From positions 29,904 through 93,903 of the forward strand of contig JAIXPX010000017.1 in assembly GCA_027486035.1 (NCBI GenBank): 64,000 nt of DNA. The letters run 5' to 3'. Source of the stretch: Erythrobacteraceae bacterium. Its GTDB lineage: Bacteria; Pseudomonadota; Alphaproteobacteria; Sphingomonadales; Sphingomonadaceae. The notes under the pieces were generated by a model that saw only the letters and a program-made list of their open reading frames with translations, searched no databases and was not told the DNA's origin. Numbering within the stretch: position 1 is the stretch's first letter; every line of letters starts with the position of its first letter. This document shows positions 23,707 to 36,031 of this stretch, one piece after another. Made by a program: the position numbers and the translations under genes.

Positions 23707-26487
23707 ATGAAAACGAACGGGATCAATGCGAGCGCGCGCCTGCTGTGCGGAGCCGCGACTTTTCTGGCGCTGTCTGTCACCGGGGTTCCGGTGCTGGCGC
23801 AGGAACAGACCGATGAACAGGCTGCGGCCGCTGTAGAGGGCCAGGGCGAGGACGCGATTGTCGTCACCGGCATCCGCAGCTCGATCCAGACCTCGCTCGA
23901 CGCCAAGAAGAAGGCCACCTCGATCGTCGAAGTGATCGCGGCCGAAGACATCGGCCTCCTGCCCGACCAGTCGATCGCCGATACCCTCGCCCGCCTCCCC
24001 GGCGTGACCGCCCAGCGCGTGCGCGGCCGTTCGCAGCAGATCTCGATCCGCGGCCTTGGCCCGGACTTCAGCCTTGCCCTGCTGAACGGACGTGAAATCG
24101 TCTCCGCCGGCAACAACCGCGGCATCGAATTCGACCAATTCCCGTCCGAGCTGATCGGTTCGGGTGTGGTCTACAAGACCGGTGACGCCCAGCTCGCCGC
24201 GATCGGTATTGCCGGCGCCGTCGACCTGCGCACCATCCGCCCGCTCGATTCCAAGAAGCGCCAGATCACCGCCGCGGCCACCTACACCATCAACGACAAC
24301 GGCTCGCTCAACCCCGACGTGGCTGCCAATGGCTACCGCTTCTTCGGCAGCTACATCGACCAGAACGACGACGGCACGATCGGCTGGTCGCTCGGTGCCA
24401 CGGTGCAGTCGATCCCGACCCAGTTCATCAGCCGCGAGCTGAAGACCAACCAGTTCCAGGTCGGCCGCACCGCGCAAGGGGTGATCTACCCCGCCGACAA
24501 CCCGCGTCAGGGCGTTGTCAGCCGCGAATTCCAGCGCACCTCGGTCGCCGGCAGCCTCCAGTTCGAGCCGACCGACCGCTTCTCGCTGACCCTCGACGGC
24601 TTCTACACCAAAACCAAGGACAGCGGCATCTTCCGCGGCACCGAAACCCCGATCGCTTCGTGGAGCGGTGCGAGCTTCGTCGGCGCGACCGGCACCGGCC
24701 CCTTCGCCGACAGCGCGACCTATTCGGGCGTGGTGCCGATCCTGCGCACCGACACGGAAGGCGCGGATTCGGACATCTATGCCTTCGGTGGCAACATGGA
24801 GTGGAAGGCGACCGACAACCTCGGCTTCATCCTCGACTACGGCTATTCGACGCTCAACCGCAACGACATCGACTATGAAAGCTATGCCGGCACCGGCCGC
24901 GCCCGTTCGGGTGCGCAGGACCGCATCACCTTCACCTTCCCGCGCGATGGCGCCTACACCATGGCCGGCCAGGTCGATTACACCAACCCCGCCAACGTCC
25001 TGCTCACCGATCCGGGCGGCTGGGGCCAGGTCGGCTTCATCAAGCAGCCGATCATCGAGGACGAGCTGCACCAGCTGCGCGCCGAGACCTATTGGGAGTT
25101 CGATGGCGGCCTGATCGACCGGATCACGGTGGGCTGGCTCTATACCGACCGCGAGAAGAGCTTCGATTCGAACGAGAGCTTCCTGCGGCCGACCGCCGCC
25201 TTCGGCAATGGTCTGCGCGTGCCGACCAGCGCGATCCGCGGCACGACCGACACCAAGAGCCTGGGCAACAACATCCTTGCCTATGATCCCGCCAGCTTCC
25301 TGACCGACGGCACCTACCGGGTCGAGAAGGGGACCTTCGACACCCAGTGGCGCGTCGGCGAGAGGGTCCACAACTTCTACCTCCAGGCCAATATCGACGG
25401 CGATCTGGGTTCGGTCCCGGTGCGCGGCAATATCGGCCTGCGCTATGCCGATACCAAGCAGGGTTCGACCGGCACCATCGCCGGCGGCGTCAACAGCGTC
25501 GATGCGAGCTTTGGCAACTGGCTGCCGAGCATGAACCTCGCCTTCGAGGTGATGCCCGACACCTTCATCCGCATCGCTGCCGCCAGGACGATCACCCGTC
25601 CGCGTCTCGACCAGATGACGGCGAACCAGAACATCGGCTTCAACCCGCTGAGCTGCGTCGACACCAACAACGACCAGCGCCCCGACCGGGTGATCGCCTT
25701 CAACCCGCCGGCGGTGGTCTGCTTCAACCTCGGCGGGGGCAACCCCGCGCTCCAGCCGTACCGTTCGACGGCCTATGACATCTCCCTCGAGAAGTACTTC
25801 TCGCCGGGCACCGCGATCATCCTCGCTGCGTTCCACAAGGATCTGTCTGACTGGGTGATCGACTTCAGCGAGCTGACCAACCTCAGCCAGTCGATCCAGA
25901 ACTTCGGCGCAGGCACCTTCCTGCAGGCCAACCCGCAGGTCGGGACCGGGATCTTCAACGGCCCGGTCAACTTCGCCGACGGCAAGATCTCCGGCGTCGA
26001 AGGCACGGTGCGGGTCAATTTCGGTGATGTGACCCCGGCGCTCGACGGGTTCGGCGGCTTTGCCAGCGTGACCTATGCCGATGCCGAGGTGCAGAACCAG
26101 AACTTCAACGCGATCCGCATCCCGGGCTATTCGAATGTCACCTGGTCGGGCGACATCTATTACGAAAAGCACGGCTTCCGCGCCAAGCTGGCTGCCCGTC
26201 ACCGCAGCGGCTTCCTGTCGGAAGTGCAGAACTTCGACGGCTCGCTCGCCGGGGCCCAGGCACAGCCGGAAACGATCCTCGACGCGCAGATCGGCTACAC
26301 CTTCGAGAAGGCCGACGGCTTCCTCAACGGGGTGCAGATCCTCGCGGAAGTGTTCAACCTGACCAACGAACCGCAGGTGACCGAGAACGACCTGTTCAAC
26401 GCCGGCGGTCAGGTCATCGGCACCTTCCCGAGCCGCCACGAGCTGTTCGGGCGGACCTTCAACCTGACGATCCGCAAGAACTTCTGA
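23707..26487 (+). CDS. TonB-dependent receptor (probable maltodextrin or oligosaccharide importer)
   Basis: 926 residues. Signal peptide ends VLAQEQ at about residue 35. Residues about 50-62 (EDAIVVTGIRSSI) are the TonB box region, followed by the plug domain with DTLARLPGVTAQRVRGRSQQ and ISIRGLGPDFSLALLNGREI. A 22-strand barrel follows and ends FNLTIRKNF with the terminal Phe needed for BAM assembly. The large size and the position beside halogenase-like, LacI, GH13 and GH97 genes place it with the sugar-importing receptors such as MalA of Caulobacter. It brings oligosaccharides across the outer membrane using the proton-motive force via TonB. Confidence 0.93.
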   Translation: MKTNGINASARLLCGAATFLALSVTGVPVLAQEQTDEQAAAAVEGQGEDAIVVTGIRSSIQTSLDAKKKATSIVEVIAAEDIGLLPDQSIADTLARLPGVTAQRVRGRSQQISIRGLGPDFSLALLNGREIVSAGNNRGIEFDQFPSELIGSGVVYKTGDAQLAAIGIAGAVDLRTIRPLDSKKRQITAAATYTINDNGSLNPDVAANGYRFFGSYIDQNDDGTIGWSLGATVQSIPTQFISRELKTNQFQVGRTAQGVIYPADNPRQGVVSREFQRTSVAGSLQFEPTDRFSLTLDGFYTKTKDSGIFRGTETPIASWSGASFVGATGTGPFADSATYSGVVPILRTDTEGADSDIYAFGGNMEWKATDNLGFILDYGYSTLNRNDIDYESYAGTGRARSGAQDRITFTFPRDGAYTMAGQVDYTNPANVLLTDPGGWGQVGFIKQPIIEDELHQLRAETYWEFDGGLIDRITVGWLYTDREKSFDSNESFLRPTAAFGNGLRVPTSAIRGTTDTKSLGNNILAYDPASFLTDGTYRVEKGTFDTQWRVGERVHNFYLQANIDGDLGSVPVRGNIGLRYADTKQGSTGTIAGGVNSVDASFGNWLPSMNLAFEVMPDTFIRIAAARTITRPRLDQMTANQNIGFNPLSCVDTNNDQRPDRVIAFNPPAVVCFNLGGGNPALQPYRSTAYDISLEKYFSPGTAIILAAFHKDLSDWVIDFSELTNLSQSIQNFGAGTFLQANPQVGTGIFNGPVNFADGKISGVEGTVRVNFGDVTPALDGFGGFASVTYADAEVQNQNFNAIRIPGYSNVTWSGDIYYEKHGFRAKLAARHRSGFLSEVQNFDGSLAGAQAQPETILDAQIGYTFEKADGFLNGVQILAEVFNLTNEPQVTENDLFNAGGQVIGTFPSRHELFGRTFNLTIRKNF

Positions 26488-26652
26488 TCGAGGGCCCCTC
26501 AGCGGGGTTCGACGAGGGGCTCGCCGGCAACGGCGGGCCCTTTCCTTTGTGCGCGGGCTATGCAGATCCCGCGGGGTTGCTGCGCAGGCCCAGGCGCGTT
26601 CAGAGGCCGGACAGACCCCCTCCAGACCCCCTTCAGGGGCCTGCCGCAGCGA

Positions 26653-26668
26653 TGTTACACGTGAAACA
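26653..26668. promoter_or_regulatory. Candidate parS (ParB-binding) site
   Basis: TGTTACACGTGAAACA fits the ParB consensus TGTTNCACGTGAAACA at every defined base and departs from the perfect palindrome at one position. It lies in the 183-base convergent spacer between the TonB receptor and the second halogenase, two bases from the latter's stop codon. parS sites cluster near chromosomal origins in most bacteria, so this predicts an origin-proximal location. No parA or parB gene is in the window. Confidence 0.65.
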
Positions 26669-26670
26669 TT

Positions 26671-30896
<4,226 letters not shown>

Positions 30897-30897
<1 letters not shown>

Positions 30898-32738
30898 CAG
30901 TTGTCAGTCTCCAGAACGCAGGCTGCAAAGCCGAAGGCGGGCAGTGTGATCCTGACCGATCCCGGCGATACGAGGGCGGCAGGGCAGGGGCCTACCAGCG
31001 GCGCGACACCGCGCGCGCGGTAGCTGACCTCGACTGTCTGCGAAAGTGGCGTTTCGCCGGTATTGAACACCGCCAGCACGCGCTGGCCACTGTCCGGATC
31101 GTGGCGCTCCACGGCAAGCAGGCCGGGCGCCGTTTCGGAAAAGCCGCGCAGGGTGCTGAGACCCCGGCGCAGGGCAGGGCTGGCGGTGCGCGCGGCGGAA
31201 AGCTCGGCGATCAGCCGGTAGAGCGGGTGGGCAGGATCGAAATTGCTTTGCGCCGTGGTGGCGTCGCTGCCGATCAGGTTGTTGTCGTTGTAGGCTGCGG
31301 TGAGGCTGGGGAACATGTCCTCGCGCGCGAGCTGGTCGTTGCCGTCGGAGATGAAGCCCTGCTCGTCGCCATAGTAGACCGTCGGCACGCCGCGCAGCAG
31401 GAACATCATCGCATGGCCAAGCTTCACGCGGGCAAGCAAGGTGGCCTCGTCGGCATTGCCGCTCATGGCGCGCACGAACATCGAGAAACGCCCGAAGTCG
31501 TGGTTGCCCAGAAAGGTCGGCAAGCCGGTCGCGGTTTTCGCGCCGCCCGGATAGATCGCGTCCTGCTGGAGGAACTCGGCCATCAGGCGCGGGCTTGCCT
31601 TGCCGCTCGCAACCATCTGTGCGGCTTTGGCAAAGCCCATATCGAGCGCATAGGGCAGGCCGCTTTCTGCCATCACCTGCGCAGCGAGGGTGGCGGTTGG
31701 TTCCTCATAGGCGATCTCGCCGAAAATGTGGAAGTGGCCGATACCCTTCGCCTCGGCGCGCTTCAGCATCGCGGGCACGAATTGCTGCCAGAACTCCGGG
31801 TTCACGTGCTTTGCGGTGTCGATCCGGAAGCCGTCGATGCCATAGTCGTCGATCCACTTGCCGAAGATGTCGATCATGCCGGAGACGACGCGCGGGTGCT
31901 CGGTGGCGAGGTCGTCGAGGCCGGAGAAGTCGCCGTAGACAGAGCTCTCGCCGATCCAGTGGGAATTTCCGCGGTTGTGGTAGAGCGTGACGTCATTGAG
32001 CCACGCCGGAACCTTCACGTTCTTCTCGGCCTCGGGCACCACTGGGGTGTAGGCGAAGCTCGGATCGGTGAGCTTGGCCCAGTTGGCCGGATCGGGGTTG
32101 TCGTCGCCCGCAAAGCCTTGGTTGATCACCTTGCCGCCCGGCCCGCCGCGACGCGAGAAGGGGTAATCGCCCTTGCCGCGATAGGCATAGCCGGTCGCCT
32201 CGCCTTCGGCATAGCCGATCACGTCGGCGGTGTGGTTGGTGATGATGTCCATATAGACCTTCATCCCGCGCGCATGGGCGGCATCGACGAAGGACTTGAA
32301 CTCGGCATTGGTGCCGAAATGCGGATCGACGCTGGTGAAATCGGTCACCCAGTAGCCGTGGTATCCCGCGCTCTCCTCGCCGGGCTTGCCCTGCACGGGC
32401 TTGTTCTTGAAGATCGGCGCGAACCAGATCGCGGTGACGCCCATGTTCTGGATGTAGTCGAGCCGCGCGGTCAGGCCCTTGAGGTCGCCGCCATGGTAGA
32501 AGCCCTTGTGCGTGGGATCAAAGCCGTGCTGGAGCGGGCCGCCCTTCAGGCCGCCGCGATCATTGGCCGGATCGCCGTTTTCGAAGCGGTCGGGCAGAAC
32601 GAAATAGATGATCTCGTCTTCCAGCTGGCGCTCGGCCAGGGGTGCCGGCGCTGCCGCTGCGTTACCCCTTGCCGGCGCTCCCGCCAGAGCGGTCTGCGCG
32701 CATAGCACAGCCGCCAGGCTCACGAAGATTCGTGTCAT
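30897..32738 (-). CDS. Exported GH13 alpha-amylase / cyclomaltodextrinase-like enzyme
   Basis: 613 residues with a signal peptide (MTRIFVSLAAVLCAQTALAG), so periplasmic or outer-membrane facing. GH13 regions: I DIITNHTAD, II GFRIDTAKHVN (nucleophile Asp), III HIFGEIAYEE (acid Glu), IV FLGNHDFGRF. It would cut maltodextrins delivered by the TonB receptor. AGAGGGAG lies 8 bases before the ATG. It is the first gene of the minus-strand operon; the candidate operator at 32784-32799 lies about 46 bases upstream of the start and could block RNA polymerase. Confidence 0.92.
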
Positions 32739-32783
32739 GACCCAACTCCCTCTCGCTGACCTTGTGACATCTCAAGAGATTTT

Positions 32784-32799
32784 TTGCAAATCTTTGTGG
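32784..32799. promoter_or_regulatory. Candidate LacI-type operator, amylase side
   Basis: TTGCAAATCTTTGTGG, with the left half-site TTGCAAA intact and the right half-site matching TTTG. It lies 46 bases before the amylase start on its promoter side and shares the 7-base core and spacing with the copies at 32909 and 23172. Confidence 0.55.
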
Positions 32800-32908
32800 C
32801 ACATCGAGCGGCGGCCAGGAGTCACATCGAACAATATGAAAATTAACGAAATATATCAGTAAAACTGTGCGGGCAGGAGATTTTTTCGATGGAATTCGGC
32901 AAAGATTC

Positions 32909-32924
32909 TTGCAAATTTTTGCAG
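32909..32924. promoter_or_regulatory. Candidate LacI-type operator, transporter side
   Basis: TTGCAAATTTTTGCAG, a 15-of-16 match to the perfect palindrome TTGCAAA-TT-TTTGCAA. It lies 125 bases before the symporter start. Two operators in one divergent region would suit repression, possibly with looping, by the adjacent-operon LacI protein. Confidence 0.6.
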
Positions 32925-33048
32925 GGAGTCCAGACTGGCTTCGGCGGCGCGGGAGGCGCGGGCGGGCATCAGACCTGCCGAGCATAGGCGCTGTCGTGCG
33001 CCGCGTCACGTCCGCTCGGATGGCCGGCCGGGAGAGGGATGGACGACG

Positions 33049-34632
33049 ATGATCGAAGGCGGGCTCAAGCCTGCGCTGCGCGCGGGCCAGATCTGGAACA
33101 TGAGTTTCGGGTTCCTCGGGATCCAGATCGGCTTCGATCTCCAGAACGGCAATGTCAGCCGTATCTTCCAGACCCTCGGCGCCGAGGTCGACCAGCTTGC
33201 CATCCTGTGGATCGCAGCGCCCATGACCGGGCTGATCGTGCAGCCGATCATCGGTCACCTCTCGGACAAGACCTGGATCGGCATCGGGGGGCGATACGGT
33301 CGCCGCCGCCCCTATTTCCTCATTGGCGCTTTGCTGGCGAGCTTGGCGCTGTTCATCATGCCCAACTCTCCCGTGCTGTGGGTCGCGGCGGGGACGCTGT
33401 GGCTGATGGACGCCTCGCTCAACATCACCATGGAGCCGTTCCGCGCCTTCGTCGGGGACAGCCTGCCGGACCGGCAGTCCACCATTGGTTACGCGATGCA
33501 GAGCTTCTTCATCGGGGCGGGCGCGGTGATCGCGGGGGCCTTGCCGTGGATGATGACCAACTGGCTCGGCCTCAGCAATGTCGCGCCCGAGGGGCAGATT
33601 CCGGAGACGGTGCGCTGGGCCTTCTATATCGGCGGCGCGGCGCTACTGGCCGCGGTGTGCTGGACGGTCTTCACCACTAAAGAGTATTCGCCGCAGGAAC
33701 TCGCCGGCTTCGAGGCCGCGCGCAGGGAAACGCGGGCGGTGGCAGCGCGCCCGCGAAGCGCGGCGCAGTTCGTGCGCGGAAGCCTCGGCTGGATCGTCGC
33801 GGGGCTGCTGGTCGCTGCCTTCGTCGTGCTTGCCCGCAGCGATGCCCGGCCCGCTTTCCTCGGCACGATCGTCATCGCCCAGGAGCTTTACGTCCTTGCC
33901 GTGCTGCTGGGCAGCTTCGGGGTGATCCAGCTGGCCGCCGCCGCCCTGCGCGCCCGGGGCCAGAGCGAGAATGGTTTCATGGAGGTGGTGAGCGATCTCT
34001 ACGCCATGCCCCGCACCATGCGCCAGCTTGCCGTGGTGCAGTTCTTCAGCTGGTTCGCGATGTTCGCGATGTGGATCTACGGCACGCCCGCAGTGGCCGA
34101 ATACCACTTCGCCGCGCCCGACCCGGCGACCCGCGGCTATCAGGATGCGGCCGATTGGTGGAGCCTGCTCGGCTCGGTCAGGAACGGGCTTGCCGCGGCG
34201 GCGGCACTGGGCTTCATCGTCATCGCCGCCAAGATCGACCGCAGCCGGCTCCACGCCATCAACCTGCTGCTCGGGGCGGCGGGCTTCGTTTCGATGCTCC
34301 TGATCCGCGATCCGGCGCTCCTGTGGGTGTCGATGATCGGCGTCGGCATCGCCTGGGCCTCGATCGTCTCGCTGCCCTATGCGATCCTCGCCGGCTGCGT
34401 GCCGGCCGAGAAAATGGGCATCTACATGGGGGTGTTCAACATCTTCATCGTGGTGCCCCAGCTCCTCGCGGCGACAGTGCTCGGCTTCCTCGTCACCAAC
34501 CTGTTCGGCGGCGCGCCGATCTACGCGATGGTGATCGCTGCGGCGAGCTTCGTGCTGGCGGCGGCGGCGACGCTGTTCGTGACCGACGGGCAAGCCGAAG
34601 TGACGGCCGCGCTGCACGCAGGACAGGCGTGA
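33049..34632 (+). CDS. SLC45/MalY-like sugar:proton symporter (MFS)
   Basis: 527 residues, about twelve hydrophobic helices. The loop after helix 2-3 reads IIGHLSDKTWIGIGGRYGRR then RPYFLIGAL, the RxGRRRP motif of the sucrose/maltose (SUT/SLC45, bacterial MalY) branch, followed by WLMDASLNITMEPFRAFVGD. It should carry maltose or maltodextrins from the periplasm into the cytoplasm. The stop and the next start share one base (TGATG), coupling it to the downstream GH13 gene. The start was chosen at MIEGGLKPALRAG, which fits the conserved N-terminus. Confidence 0.87.
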   Translation: MIEGGLKPALRAGQIWNMSFGFLGIQIGFDLQNGNVSRIFQTLGAEVDQLAILWIAAPMTGLIVQPIIGHLSDKTWIGIGGRYGRRRPYFLIGALLASLALFIMPNSPVLWVAAGTLWLMDASLNITMEPFRAFVGDSLPDRQSTIGYAMQSFFIGAGAVIAGALPWMMTNWLGLSNVAPEGQIPETVRWAFYIGGAALLAAVCWTVFTTKEYSPQELAGFEAARRETRAVAARPRSAAQFVRGSLGWIVAGLLVAAFVVLARSDARPAFLGTIVIAQELYVLAVLLGSFGVIQLAAAALRARGQSENGFMEVVSDLYAMPRTMRQLAVVQFFSWFAMFAMWIYGTPAVAEYHFAAPDPATRGYQDAADWWSLLGSVRNGLAAAAALGFIVIAAKIDRSRLHAINLLLGAAGFVSMLLIRDPALLWVSMIGVGIAWASIVSLPYAILAGCVPAEKMGIYMGVFNIFIVVPQLLAATVLGFLVTNLFGGAPIYAMVIAAASFVLAAAATLFVTDGQAEVTAALHAGQA

Positions 34633-35996
34633 TGCGGCTCGCCCTCGCCGTGCTGGCGGCCACCTTCACCGCCGCCCCCGCGCTCGCCCGGACCGATTAC
34701 GCCCCCCGCGACGCGGTTGAGGTCGCCAATGCCGAATGGACCCGCGATGCGGTGCTCTATCAGCTCAACACCCGCCAGTTCACCCCCGAGGGCACCTTCA
34801 AGGCGGCGCAGAAACAGCTCCCCCGCCTTGCCGCGATGGGCGTGGACATCATCTGGCTGATGCCGATCCACCCCATCGGAGAGGCGCACCGGAAAGGAAG
34901 CCTCGGCAGCCCCTATGCCGTGCGCGACTACCGCGCGGTCAATCCCGAATTCGGAACCGAGGCCGAGTTCCGCGCCTTCGTCGACGAAGCCCACCGGCTC
35001 GGGCTGAAGGTGATCCTCGACTGGGTGGCGAACCATTCGGCCTACGACAATCCGCTGACCAAGAGCCATCCCGAGTGGTACACCCGCACCCCAGAAGGCG
35101 AGCTGACGAGCCCGCAAGGGACCGACTGGTCCGACGTCGCCGACTTCGACTACAGCCAGCCTGCCTTGCGCCGCTACATGACCGAAAGCCTCGCCTATTG
35201 GGTGCGCGAATTCGGGGTCGACGGGTTCCGCTGCGATGTCGCCGGCTATGTCCCGACCGACTTCTGGGAGACCGCCCGCGCCGAGCTCGACAAGGTCAAG
35301 CCGGTCTTCATGCTTGCCGAGTGGGAGCAGCGCGATCTCCACGCCCGCGCCTTTGATGCGACCTATGGCTGGGGCTGGAAGGAAGTGATGCAGCGCCTGG
35401 TCAAGAGCGGTGAGGGCGCGGGGCCGATCCGGGGCTACTATGCCGGGCAGGCCGAAACCTGGCCGCAGGCCGCGATGCGCATGGTCTATACCGAGAACCA
35501 CGACCAGAATTCGTGGGACGGCATCGCGGCGCAGATCTACGGCCCGGCTTACGAGGCGGCGATCGCGCTCTCCTTCACCGGATCGGGCCTGCCCCTGATC
35601 TACAACGGGCAGGAAGCGGACAATGACCGCCAGCTCGAATTCTTCGAACGCGATCCAATCATCTGGAAGCAGGGCAGGCACGCCGACCTGTTCGCCAGGC
35701 TGATCGCCTTGAAGACCGAGACGCGGGCCCTCCACAATGGCCGCTTCGGTGCGCCTATGGTCGAGGTGCCCACCAGCCAGAGCGCCGACGTCTATGCCTT
35801 CACCCGCGGCGCGGCGGGCGAGCGGGTTTTCGCTGTCTTCAACCTCTCGCCCCGGCCGCTCACACTCACCTTCGACAAGGCCCGGCACCACGGCCTCTAC
35901 ACCGACGCGCTGACCGGCGAGGCCGCCTCCTTCGCGGGCGGCGAGACGCTCGATCTGCCCGCGTGGGGCTACCGCATCTTCAAGCAGACCAAGTGA
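34632..35996 (+). CDS. Exported GH13 amylase-type enzyme
   Basis: 454 residues with a signal peptide ending ALAR. The GH13 regions are I DWVANHS, II GFRCDVAGYVP (nucleophile Asp), III FMLAEWEQRD (acid Glu) and IV YTENHDQNSW. It is shorter than the amylase at 30897 and lacks its N-terminal extra domain, so it probably cuts short maltooligosaccharides in the periplasm. It lies between the symporter and GH97 genes in one plus-strand operon. Confidence 0.88.
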   Translation: MRLALAVLAATFTAAPALARTDYAPRDAVEVANAEWTRDAVLYQLNTRQFTPEGTFKAAQKQLPRLAAMGVDIIWLMPIHPIGEAHRKGSLGSPYAVRDYRAVNPEFGTEAEFRAFVDEAHRLGLKVILDWVANHSAYDNPLTKSHPEWYTRTPEGELTSPQGTDWSDVADFDYSQPALRRYMTESLAYWVREFGVDGFRCDVAGYVPTDFWETARAELDKVKPVFMLAEWEQRDLHARAFDATYGWGWKEVMQRLVKSGEGAGPIRGYYAGQAETWPQAAMRMVYTENHDQNSWDGIAAQIYGPAYEAAIALSFTGSGLPLIYNGQEADNDRQLEFFERDPIIWKQGRHADLFARLIALKTETRALHNGRFGAPMVEVPTSQSADVYAFTRGAAGERVFAVFNLSPRPLTLTFDKARHHGLYTDALTGEAASFAGGETLDLPAWGYRIFKQTK

Positions 35997-36031
35997 GGCG
36001 GCCGCCCCCGAGGGCCGCGAGGAGAGGGATC

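Larger units (their letters stand above)
32739..33048. other. Divergent control region of the maltodextrin genes
   Basis: 310 bases between the amylase (minus) and sugar symporter (plus) starts, notably AT-rich around 32770-32930. It holds two copies of the TTGCAAA palindrome, one near each gene, and the ribosome-binding site of the amylase. No open reading frame of its own was credible. Confidence 0.65.

Noticed and set aside
23641..26439. Antisense open frame of 932 codons opposite the TonB receptor
   Set aside because: Shadow of the receptor; repeated Glu/Val/Asp/Gly composition without domains or a ribosome-binding site.
26488..26652. GAGGGCCCCTC/GAGGGGCTC inverted repeat after the TonB receptor as a terminator
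   Set aside because: Pairing is imperfect and no T run follows; could be a weak or Rho-dependent end, so not listed as a feature.
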